Position numbers and translations under genes: made by a program
Shown here: piece after piece, positions 37,501 to 48,400 of the stretch
How the letters are laid out: each line of letters opens with the position of its first letter
Numbering within the stretch: the first letter of the stretch is position 1
Origin: Anaspis maculata
Taxonomy: Eukaryota > Arthropoda > Insecta > Coleoptera > Scraptiidae
NCBI GenBank assembly: GCA_949128115.1
Contig: OX421963.1
Span: 89,599,602-89,663,601 of the forward strand
Direction: 5' to 3'
Length of the DNA stretch: 64,000 nt
Notes under the pieces: model-generated
The model's database searches: none
Seen by the model: the letters and a program-made list of their open reading frames with translations, nothing else
What the model was told of the DNA's origin: nothing

Positions 37501-39014
37501 CCATTCCAGCGGCGTGTATCGCGTGTAGAGCGCCGCCCTGGCGGCGTGTGCCGGGTTCCTCTCGAATCCCGTCACCAGATTAGGGAATTTCAGGGGCTCC
37601 GTTGCCATGCCGGAAGGCGTGTAGCACGGGTCCACCATGGCGCTTGTGACTGGTTGACTTGGCCTACGGTATACAGAACCAAATTACTACTGTAAACTTT
37701 TTCAAATATACAAAGCCTTTCAAGAAATCATCATCGATCAAAGCAGTAGTCTCCTCTCACCTGCTCTGTTTTTATGTTATATGTGCATTCAGTCCTGTGG
37801 CGACATCTAACGGCCGAAAGCAAAACGAATATGGATGGAAATCCAATTTCATGAATTGCCACCCCGAACGCTGATGTCGACTCCTCCCATTTTTTTCGGC
37901 GAAAGCGGATTGGCCAGATCCATGAATTTATGAAAAATGGGCGTGGTTTATTTGCGTCAAGCGTCAAATATGGTATCAGGGACCAGAGTTGACCTTGACC
38001 ACTGGCCATTTTATGGGTATTAAGAGTCCTCTGTACGGTTAAAACAGCTCCGACTAAAAGGCCTCTAGATCGAAGGCGGTGATTTTCTTTTAACTGGTAT
38101 TTAGTGATTGCACTTCATATCTCCATATAAACATGTGAAAGGAAAAAAATCCGAGAAAAACCGATCACAGCCGAAGATAGTCGAATTTTACGGGCGCCAT
38201 CCTAGGGCCTTTATTTGACTTGAAAGACATTTCCTTTTTCCAGGGTGGACTCTCTACAGTATTCTGCATGAACGTACCGGGTGATTTTTCAATAAAATTT
38301 TAGAAGCCAAAGTTATTTGGCTGTAAAAATTATTAAAAATTTGCTCAAGAATTTGGAACTTCATATCTTCAGCTGGAAATTTTTTACTGAAAAACCACCC
38401 GGTACGATCGTGCAGAATACTGTTGAGAGTCCACCCTGAAAAAAGGATTTTTGTTCCAAGTCAAATAAAGGCCCTAGGATGGCGCGCGTGAGATTTGACT
38501 AACTTCGGCTGTGATCGGTTTTTCTCGGATTTTTTTCCGTTAATATGTTTATATAACAGATATGAAGTGAATCTCCAAATGCCAGTTTAAAGAGAATCAC
38601 CGGCTTCGATTTAGAGGCCTTTTAGTCGGGGCCGCTCTGAGTGTACAGAGGACTCTTAAGGCAAGGGTCAAGGTAATAAGGTATCAGCAAGTGAGTTAAG
38701 GGGTTAAAGTTTTGACCGATTCTGATTTCTGAAACGCCCTGTATTTGTACTTCTCGGACTAACAGAGGCATGACTTCCACATTTTCGTATCCCAAAGTGG
38801 GCCGCCAGGGGTGCGGCCTGGGCGTCTCGTAGTATTGTCCAATCCTGGACGGAATCGGGGGCCCGGCGACCTGTTCCATGCAGGGGTCCACTCCGAAGCT
38901 GCTCCATGGTTGCAGTTGCTGAAATTTGAAAATTGTACTGCCCGGCAGGTACCAGTTCGCCTCCTAAAAAAACACCGAACTTACGGAATACAAAGGACTC
39001 TCCTTCACGGCCAT
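28596..39014 (-). CDS. Tektin-3-like axonemal protein
   Basis: Coiled-coil filament protein of doublet microtubules in cilia and sperm tails. Minus-strand exons: 39014-38985, 38918-38751, 37663-37412, 34818-34324, 34242-34020, 29023-28869, 28806-28596, about 511 residues (human tektin-3 has 490). Features in order: a Pro-rich head with [70 protein letters not shown]; the tektin nonapeptide RKNVELCRD (consensus RPNVELCRD); and a tail with FIDREKCMGLRRSFP. All junctions keep phase except 38751 to 37663, where canonical sites are out by one base, so the second intron boundary or an alternative start (ATG at 37638) is uncertain. Insertions of inverted-repeat elements fill the introns. Confidence 0.92.
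29232..30221. mobile_element. foldback element, GGGTGATCATTTG family, copy 1
   Basis: Ends read ATACTGGGTGATCATTTG and its near inverse, with arms of several hundred bp. Inside each arm a block around AATTTGATGTATCGCAAAG and GTAGGTGG recurs, in inverse orientation on the two sides. It lies in the tektin intron before the nonapeptide exon. Related copies: 42697-43640, 47004-48090, 62371-63309. Confidence 0.8.
30399..31192. mobile_element. CAGGG-ended element with TA target
   Basis: CAGGGTATCCCAGAATAAAG at the left is matched by an imperfect inverse at the right (CTTTATTCTGGGGGACACCCTG). The terminal repeats extend about 55 bp and TA flanks both ends. It contains the nested hairpin 30806-30930. 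Tc1/mariner-like ends; no transposase frame. Confidence 0.7.
30806..30930. mobile_element. 125-bp hairpin MITE, copy 1 (nested)
   Basis: TACCGTTGCGG to CCGCAACCGTA, with AAAGTGGACGACA and its inverse just inside. A second copy in opposite orientation is at 49630-49753, sharing the central CTGAACGTCGCATGACAGCA. Confidence 0.75.
31370..31622. repeat. tandem duplication, about 141 bp
   Basis: GTGCGTTCGTCAAAA, then GGGAGGAGTCGAC and GCGCTCAAGGTGG, recur at 31370 and 31511, ending near AATGCACATGGCG. A diverged inverted relative is at about 37745-37910 in another tektin intron. Confidence 0.75.
31870..33426. mobile_element. 1.56-kb foldback element with GTT target duplication
   Basis: Ends TAGTCCAGGAGCTTATATG and the inverse CATAAGCTCCTGGACTA, flanked by GTT at 31867-31869 and 33427-33429. 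The arms match over at least 180 bp, including CAGGGGATTTATACAGGGTG and its inverse. The interior shares sequence with 59141-59745. It sits in a tektin intron. Confidence 0.85.
35678..36266. mobile_element. 589-bp foldback with CAGGGTGAAT ends and TA target
   Basis: Left CAGGGTGAATGAGCTTAAACC matches inverted right (GGTTTAAAACTGATTCAACCTG), with TA at both sides. The arms cover most of the element; internal CTACGCTACTGATTGGATTC pairs with GAATCCAATCAGTGGCGTAG. It lies in the tektin intron before exon 34818-34324. Confidence 0.78.
36394..37262. mobile_element. foldback element, TGGACAGGG family, copy 1 (right end truncated)
   Basis: Left TGGACAGGGACCTGGTGCCTC and right GAGGCACCAGCT are inverse, but the last 9 bp of the right terminus are missing. 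Arms of about 400 bp include CTTACGTCATAAG and ACATGTCAGACCGGGGGC with their inverses. A full-length relative is at 52784-53675. Confidence 0.85.
37988..38680. mobile_element. 0.7-kb foldback in a tektin intron
   Basis: TTAAGAGTCCTCTGTAC at 38018-38036 and GTACAGAGGACTCTTAA at 38643-38659 are inverse. Pairing continues inward through CGACTAAAAGGCCTCTA, CCTAGGGCCTTTATTTGACTT and ACCGGGTG with short interruptions. Ends are not sharply defined and no target duplication was read. Confidence 0.75.
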
Positions 39015-39444
39015 GTTTCTAATTAATTTTTCTGAGACAAAAATAAAATATCAATCAATTTTTGACAAATGGAAGTGAAAATTTTAAATCGAGCGCGCGG
39101 CGAGCCATCAAACCGGCCGAATCACCCACTGCTGCCAACCTCACCTGTCACTTGATCCGGAGACCACATTTGCTATTTTTGAAAAAAGTACAAGTCTGCT
39201 GTCAAAAAATCCATCTACTGCTTCGCCACACTTCGTATATGAATTTTCTAGTCTCAAATGTGGGCTTTCCATTAAAAAAACTTCAGAAAATCAAATAAAA
39301 TGCCACAGCTGGGGACCCTAAATCACGGCTCAAAACACCCCAGCGGCTCATAACCTTGCCGTCGGCCTCGCTATATAAACGTCACTTTGACAAGTGGGTT
39401 TAATCATTATTGTTTTTATCTTTGCGCGAGTAACAGCAGTTGAT
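39015..39444. promoter_or_regulatory. bidirectional promoter region tektin / NUBP1
   Basis: 430 bp separate the divergent start codons of the tektin (minus) and NUBP1 (plus). A TATATAAA at 39372-39379 lies 66 bp before the NUBP1 ATG, a plausible TATA box for NUBP1. Confidence 0.5.
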
Positions 39445-42400
39445 ATGGCCAACGAAAGACCGGAAGACGCTCCTGAACGTGAGTTTATGAGAACCAAAAC
39501 ATAGACCGCAATTTTTTCAAATTACAAAAAAAATTACAGATTGTCCGGGGACCCAGAGCGAGGACGCAGGCAAGGCTTCGGCCTGTGCGGGTTGCCCCAA
39601 TCAGACAGTTTGCGCGTCCGGCGAAACCAAAGGCCCCGATCCGGGAATCCAGTTGGTAAAGGAACGCCTCGAGGACGTGCGCTACAAAATCCTGGTGCTT
39701 TCCGGGAAAGGGGGCGTGGGGAAGAGCACCGTCACGGGAATGCTGAGCCGCAGCTTGGCGGCAGAAGACAAGGAACGCAATGTAAGTTTTCCTCGTTGAA
39801 AACAAGATTGGGATCATGTTTTTGTGTGAATCCTATCACAAGAGCAGGTTATATTGTGTCACGACAGCAATAAATTACTGTTTACCAGTTGCAACACTTT
39901 ACTTACTCTGTTGTAACGGCTTCTTCTCGCCTCAGGGCCACCAAAGAGCATTGTTGACGTCATCGTGGAGCTTCTGTAGGCCATGCTTCTGTATCATTTT
40001 GGAAACTGCTGTTTTTTTCCATGCATTTTTTTTTTATTCCAAATTAATGTTCAATTTTTCATTTTGCACATACTTTCAACATAGTGATTCAACAATGAAC
40101 AGGAGCAGTGCTGAAATCTATTTTTGCGCTGCAGCCACACTGTGTCAGGGTAGGTGCATTTACCTGGTGGTGATCAGGAGCCAGCCGGTGCCAGGCACTG
40201 CTTTGTACAGTGTCCTAGAAAATTCCTTTACTGGCGTTTCCGGATTTTTCCTAGGTCATAGCAGGAGACGTTTGACATTGATTAGTTCCTTATTTGGGAG
40301 ATCAATTCAGCTAAGTAGAAACCAATTTCATTAGTTGAATGACAAAAAAGAACTTGCTCCATAGTCCACAAGGGTGGTTCAGGTTTTATTTAAAGATTTT
40401 GTCATGCACGAGAAAAAAAGTTTCAAGCCTCAAGTCCAGAGGAATTCCGGGAAAGTGCTTCAAAAATTCAAGAAGAAAAAGAGACAATTGTTTTTTTTTG
40501 AGATATGAAGGGTCAAAAGGTGGGACTCTGGCCCTGTTATTTTTGTAATCTGAAAATATTTTAGTGCACTCCTTAGAATAATAGACAACAGATAATAAGA
40601 ATAAATGATTCATAACTGAAGGGTTTTTGATGGAGCTTTTGGCTTGTTAGCTAGTGTTTTTGGAAAAGTGGACTTAGTGGGTCTGAGTCACCCTGCCCTG
40701 CAGATAGAAAACAAAACAGAAATCAACAGTTTATAAAATTGCTCTGTTTTGGTCTGATTTTAGGAATCCTTACTAAAATTTCCTCAGATAATGAAAATGA
40801 GGGAAGGTTACAGTCGCTGTCGAGGCCGTTATTACCAGCGAATCTCACACAGAAATTCGTTGGCTTGGCCCAAAGTGACCCGTAGCTCAGAAGGAGATTG
40901 GGGTGGGTTAACCTTTTAGCTATTCTCGACAGTTCAAACAACACAAAATATTTTTAAGGGCGCCACCGCCACCTGCAATAGTTAATTGCCTTGCCTCTAG
41001 TGATCTCGCGAAGATGTCGCAGGTCACTACACGAGAATTAATTACGGAATTTGCCTTATTGAATGTTTTCGAATCATATGGAGGACGATCACATACACAG
41101 ATAAAGAACACAGTCACAGATTAATATTTACAAGTTTAATAAAAATGATATTATAGCTATGTACAATTTAGTTCAAGTTCGATGAATATAATAGAAGTCA
41201 AATATTACGGCGGTCGGCCGTCTTGAGATAAATGAATGCTTCGGAGGTAAATTTATAGTAAGTGTGAATGATACGTGATATATTCCGTTTAAGTTGATTG
41301 ATACCAATTCAGTTGTCAAAGGTTATTATGGATCAAGCTACCAGAAACGCGAGTTCGAACTTTCGTTTTTACAACGCGAAATTTAGCTAGATATAACATA
41401 ACGAAAAATTATAATTTCACACGACGAGAATAATAATAACTGTATACAACGTGAATATAATTATAATAAAATAATATCACCCAACGAAGATAAAAAAGGA
41501 TAAACGTGGATTCACTTCTTACAAATTTTTATAACCGTGCAGTCCACAAAAGTGGTCGGATATCTTGCCAACGTACGTCAGTGATTTTGCCAACTTGATC
41601 ATGAAAGAATCGTTCAGCGACGGTGAGAGACTGTCCTTGCCTTTTCCAAATCGTTCAACGAAGGTACTGGTTTGTGGAATTTGACGTTTCGAGCGTCTGG
41701 AACGATCTCGAATTGGTGTGGCGGCTTAAGCGTATGAAGTAGAGCTTTCAGTTACAGCGGCTACAGATGTATTCAGGGGCTATTGTCGACACCACAAGTG
41801 TATTTCCCAAATGCACTCGGCGCTTATATGAGTATGTGTGACTGCGATGGGTCTAAACGGATCTATTTACGTACACAGACGTATACACAGAAAGGATTCT
41901 GATGGCCTAAAATCAGTGAGCATTTTAGCGGACGGATATTTGAAAAATGTAGCTTACCGTTTGATTCGTGAGTCAATTTCCAACAATTACAATTGTCTAC
42001 GGTATTTGTACTAGTACGCGTAATCGATAAAACTTTGGAAATGTATGATGGTTTTGATCGATTTAATTGGAATTTACCAAGCGGGTACGCGGCACCGTTT
42101 TCGACGTAAAATCTCAACTCAGAATGAATGTTCTTCCTTTACGGAAAAAGCTTATCGCCCCTTATCGTATGGCTAAAAACTTCTCTGTCTGTATTTTCGG
42201 TCCTATTTCAGCCAGGTTTTACCTCTATTCACAGGGCCTGATTGAATCAAAATACCGATTGGGCCAGTACGTATGTTTTCCAAATTTTGGCTCGTAATAC
42301 CGTTTTCTGAAGATGCTTTCGATTTCAGGAGACCTTTTTTATTAAATTCATGCTCCATTTATCAAGAAAAGACATATCTCACCTGATGATGCATTTTCTC

Positions 42401-45400
42401 AAAAATTAGGAAACTCGGAAGTACAAACTTCTTTCAGAATTCGAAACCCAGTTTTCGAAAAATTATTTTGGAATAATAATGTTTCATTTACACATTTCCG
42501 ATCAAATTTCTAAGAACATTTTACACTGTAAATACTGTAATATTGATTTTGTGATGGAAAAAAATTACCGTTTTCATTGTGTGAGGTTTAGAAGAAAAAA
42601 CAAAGTGATACTTTTATTTGTATAAAACGGTACCTTGGTATCTACCCGAATGCAGGATTTGATAAGTACTTTTCGGAAGAAAATGCATAGCAAAATTATA
42701 CCGGGTAATTTTTTGAAAAGGACCCAAGAAAACGCCGAAACAGGTCGATTTTTATTTTGGGGGGACATCTAGCACACACATTGTCAAATTCTCATCTTCA
42801 ACCCCTTCGCCCCCACTCTACCCTACTTGAGAATTTCGAAGAACACCTTCAATATGTTGTGATACATCAAATTGAAGGTAATAAAATTCTCTTTCTATCA
42901 GCCTTTCTCAAAATTCTCTCATTATTAATTAAAAGAAAGCTTTCCCCTATTAACTCCCAATTCTTGAAAAATAGGTTTCCCAGCGGAAACAGGTCGATTT
43001 TTATATCAAAAGAGGCATCTAAGACCCGTATCGCCAAATTTTTATCTTCAATCCCTTCGCTCCCGCCCTACCCTACCTTAAAATTTCAAATAGCAACATC
43101 TACCTTGTGATGCATCAGACTGAAAATTATAAAATTCTCTTTATGTAAATAATAATTTCAAGTTTTCCAAACCTCTCTCTCACCCTTTTTAAAAATTCTC
43201 TTAATTGGGAGGCGAGGGGGTTGAAGATAAAAATTTGGCAATACGTGTCTTAGATGTCTCTTTCGAAATAAAAATCGACCTGTTTTTGCTGGAAAGTCTA
43301 TTTCTCAAGGATCGGCAGTTATTAGCGAGAAAACTTCCATATTTGGCAATGGAATAATGTTGAGAAGGGTTTGGGGTGGTTTAGAAGAATTCAAAGTATG
43401 TTTGACAGAAAGAGAATTTTATCACCTTTAATTTGATGTATGTATTACAACATAGGTAGTGCTATTCGACATTCTAAAGTAGTTTAGGGTGGGGGCGAAG
43501 GGGTTGAAAATGAAAATTTGACAATGTGTGTCCTAGATGTCCCCCTCAAAATCAAAATCGTCCTGTTTCAGCGTTTTCCTGGAAAAAAATTTGGCAGCGA
43601 GAAATCTGGGGTGGGTATTTCTCAAAAAATCACCTGTAGTTAAACTGTTTCAAAATTGAAATGAACAATGGGGTACTTGCCAATGAAACAAATTTGACTG
43701 GAAGTACTTTCAATCATCAACAAGAGTGATAAATAGTATTTCCTGAAAATTTCCTGAAAATATATCCATTGGTTAAAAAGATTTTTTCTTCGATTTTTTT
43801 TTTCAAAAGGTTGGTAATAGTAGGGGAACTTTAGTGAAATTTTTATGTCTGTGTTTTTCAAATATTGTGAACCCACTCTAACAGTTTTTTGAGTTTTCAA
43901 ACCAACAGTGCTGTTTGTTTAGTTTTTAGTATATTTGTGACGTCACAAATATATTTTTAAAACAGGCACTACGGCCGCAATTTTGGGGATTAAGGAAAAA
44001 GAAAAAATATGGGTCCACTATTTTCACCCATACTTTCGATTAAACCAATAAAAAAAAGGGCAAGTACCCCATTGAGGCGTACGTTGACGTTGTGTAAGGC
44101 GCTTTTCAATTTTCACCTCTCCACATCATTTTTCCAAATATGGGTTCTAATGGGCTATGCACATACCCTGGGAAACAATGCAGAGCCGTAATTACATAGA
44201 AAACCTCATGTACTGCATAATAAAATATGTAATTTCTCTCTGAATGACATCAGTGTAGACTTTTGATTTTTCTGAGAAGTTAATTTTTCATTTGTGCCTT
44301 ACAACGTTACTCCGGCTCACGCTTCAATTTCTGAATGATTTGAAAAAGTATCAGTTTAAAAAAGTACCTTCTCAACATTTTCAGTTCTCTTACTGCTAAG
44401 AAGTGCATTGTGTAGGATGTCATTTCTTACTAAATCGAGTATGTAGAACATGATTTTGACACAAAAAAATACGTGGTGTCAACCTGAAACGAAATCAGGA
44501 CCAGAACTAACTTATGATATTCGGTTGTATCATAGACTTTTTGGTACAATCACTACAAACTAGTACAAACATGATTGAATTCACTTTTATCAGTGATAAC
44601 TCTAGTTGATCAACAAACCCAACAAAAGTAACTTGAGTAACTTTGTCGTTTTTGAAATTTTTCTCTAGAAGCTGGATCCATGTATCCAAATAGAAACTGT
44701 ATTTTTGACTGGAAAGTACCATTTCTGCAGTAAAAAGTTACAAAGTGGTACTTTCTGTGTCCAATCCAATACTTCTCTCTGTATAAATGGTGCCAGAATT
44801 GCAAAGTAAATTTTTGTTTCACTCGAAAACAGCCGCTCAAAATTTTTTTGTTACCTCTACGAGATCTGTCTTGAAATGAATTATTTTAGAAAAGCATGTT
44901 TTTGAAAATGTGAGAAATAATTAGAGATGTATATGATATGTGTTATACGTGTATGTATACCACATAAACCAGCTCTGAAAAAAAATCGTGTAGGTATCCT
45001 TGGTATATCCACGTTTTGTTACACGGGAATCTCGAAAAAGCAATACATTGTTTCAAAAAGCAAATTTTAATGTTTGGTGAGAGTATTTAGAAGTAAAAAT
45101 CTGTTGCCATCCGCAGCAAATTAAACGGATTTCAAAAGTTCAATACTGGTTTTTTTTGTTGTCGTTCCTCCAGCTATTGCGAAATAGGCCGTGTTTTCGT
45201 TCTCTCTGTTACTATTTGCATATGTAATTTTATCTTCATTCCATATTCAACATGCGGAGCGGAATTCAATAGGGAACCTCTGATTGTGTTCGTCATTCTG
45301 GGTCTAAAGCTCAAAGTCCAGGCGAGAACAGGTACAAAAACCGGATTTTTATTTGGCGAATTTGAGGTCAACGCTGCCACGACAAGCTGTAGGTGATTCT

Positions 45401-48400
45401 CAAAACATCGTGAATAATGATTCGATTTCGTCGGAATACCGCCGACCTATGGACCCTTTTTAATGCGGACAATAAAAAGCATATCGTAATCTTTTGTCTT
45501 TTTGATCCATACTAATTTGTCCTTTGAACTGTGGTATTCCTATCGCACCAGACACACCACACACACACACAATGTATCATTGGGATAAAAACAAAAACAT
45601 TGCATCACCGCGCCTTTGTGTTTATTATTGAAATTGTACGAAGAATACCGAGAAAAAATCCAAAGTTCGCAGCTGATAAAAAAGGCGAAAATACAAAAAC
45701 ACACATTAGTAGGTGTGTTGAGATCAGTATTGAGAAATCTTGTAAGGTTTTGCAACTGAAATTGAAAGAAAAAGATTGCGACATACGCGAATTTATTGCG
45801 ATCTTTCTGATTCGTGAGATAAGAAAAACAGCGGTTTTTTTTTTTTCACCTGTGTGCTTATGGAATATTTAATGATTGTTTGGCTATCAGAATTCGCGGA
45901 AAGATACTGGAACTTTACTTTGTTGAAATCATGCATGTTACCTGAAATCAAATTATCGAGAAGATTATTCCACTGCTAAACATGAGAATTGTTTTTGAAT
46001 CCAAAATAAAACTACATATTTTGAATGAAATAGTATACGTACATCGGCGGAATGCTGGGCGAGCTAAGCCGAGCTTCATTATAGCGCAATATAGCCTGGC
46101 CAAAGCAAGAGCCTGGCTTGGAAGTGTTAGGATCAACGGATATGCAATACTACTGAAGCTAATGTTTCTCTTTCTTTTTTTTTTCTAGGTAGCTGTTCTG
46201 GATATTGACATTTGCGGACCGTCACAGCCTCGCTTGATGGGAGCCATGGACAGCGAAGTTCACCAGTCCGGTTCTGGATGGTGCCCCGTTGTACGTTTTA
46301 CTTTTAAGCACTTATTGTTTCCCTTATCACACACTTAGTACAGTAGTAGCCAGAGAAAGCAACCTAACAAAATTCCAGCATGCTGGAAATCAGCTTTAAA
46401 CCACCTTAATAGCTCAGGCTGTAGCATACTAATTTTTCGCCTAGTGGAGATGACGGCTGACGGCTTCAGGCGCCATCTTCAGCAAAAAGTTTAGGAACTT
46501 TGTTTAGAGTATCTCAAGCTCTGACCGTCTTGGGTAAAAATTGCGAAAAAAATGTTGGTTGAAGATGAGAACTTTTTTGTGAAAGTGTCGTGGCCATTTT
46601 ACTTTTATCCTGCTAGGTATGGACACTTTGGCGTTATACCCTTGGCAGACTGCACCTTGATGATCATTAAGTGTAATGATCATTAACGTTGAATGACGAT
46701 CGAGAATTTGGGGGTGACACACTGCAAATCGTAATAAGCCTATGTACTTGCGCCGTAGCGCAATGAATAAACGGTCAATGGGCGCTTTCCATTAAAAACA
46801 CTTGTGTCGGCTTGTGTCGGCTTGTGTTAGCTTGTGTCGATGACACACAGCAACACAGATCAAATGGAACGCATTTGTGCCGATTTGTGTTGATATAAGT
46901 CGACTTGTGTCGGTAAATGGAAAGCGCCCGATTTCACCCTGAATGTCAATGTCAAATTGTCGAATGGTTCGAAGTATTGGGTTATTATTTCCATTAACAT
47001 GTATATACCGGGTGATCATTTGAAAACTATCCACCTGCAATATCTCCCGATTCCTAGTGTCAATGTCTTTGAGCAAAAACAGGTCGATTTTTATATCGAG
47101 GGGGACATCTAAAACATACTTTGGAGAATTTATATCTTAAGCCCCCTTGCCCCCACTCACCCCAACTTTGAAATTTCAAATGACACCACCTACCTTGCGA
47201 TACGTCAAATTAAAGAGAATGAAATTCTCTTTCTAAAAAAAATATTTAAAAATTTTTCAACCTCACCCCTTGTTCTTCCTAAATTTCTCTGAGTGTCCAA
47301 GTTAATATTCTTGACCTCCATTTCCCTTCAATACAGTAAACGTCAACCTGCACAGCATCGAAAGAGAAAATTTTCTATAAAAAAAGTGCCACCCAAATTT
47401 ACCCCTTCGCTCCCCCCACCTGACCTCAAAAATTTAAAATGTCAATACCCACTTTGTAATACATCAAATTAAAGGAAATTGAATTCTCTTCCTGAAAAAG
47501 ATTCTTTCACAATTTTTAAAGCCCCCCATCTCCCCCCTAGATTACTCCAAATGGCCAATTTATTGAGGGAGGGGTAGAAAATTTCGAAAAAATTATTTTC
47601 GGAAAGAGAATTCAATTCCCTTTAATTTGATGTATCACAAAGTAGGTGGTGTTTTGTTAAATTTGGGAATTGAGGTGGGGGAGAGCAAAGGGGGGAATTT
47701 GGGTAGCACTTTTTCCACCAAAAATTTTCTTTCGATGCTATCTAGGATGACGCCGACTAAATTGAGAAAAAAATGAGGGGTCCAGAATATAAAATGGGAC
47801 AGTCAGAGAATTTTCAGGGAAAAGGGGGTGGGTTTAAAAAATTTTAAAATATTTTTTTCTGAAAGAAAATTTAATTTCCTTCAATTTGATGTATCGCAAG
47901 GTAGGTAGTGTCATTTGAAATTTCAAAGTTGGGGTAAGTGGGGGCGAGGGGGGTGAATATAGAAATTTGCCAATATATGTTTTGGTTGTCCCCCTCGATA
48001 TAAAAATCGACCTGTTTTTGCTCGAAAAAATATTCGCTAGGAATCGGGAGTTATTGCAGGTGGATAGTTTTCAAATGATCACCCGGTATAATTATAATAA
48101 TCATTGCATATTTTAGATGAGAAGTGAGGTGGTATTTAGCTTAGTTTCCATTCAATCAAGAAAGCATGTGGTGTGAACATTGCAAGCAATAGCAAAATCA
48201 TTATTGCTTGCAATGTTCACACCACATCATACTACCTATCTTTATTTGTTGCCAAAATATATGTTGAATTTGTATTGAGTCGAAAGAAATGGAGAAAACG
48301 AAGAATAAGAGACTGATGCTTTAGTCAACCTAATCAAAATCGCATAGTCCCATAGTCTAACCATTGTAGTCTAACCAACTTTTAATCGCGGCCCTGGTTT

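Noticed and set aside
37731..38009. 92-codon minus frame between tektin exons as a missing exon
   Set aside because: It matches the repeat at 31370-31622 and lacks fitting splice phases.
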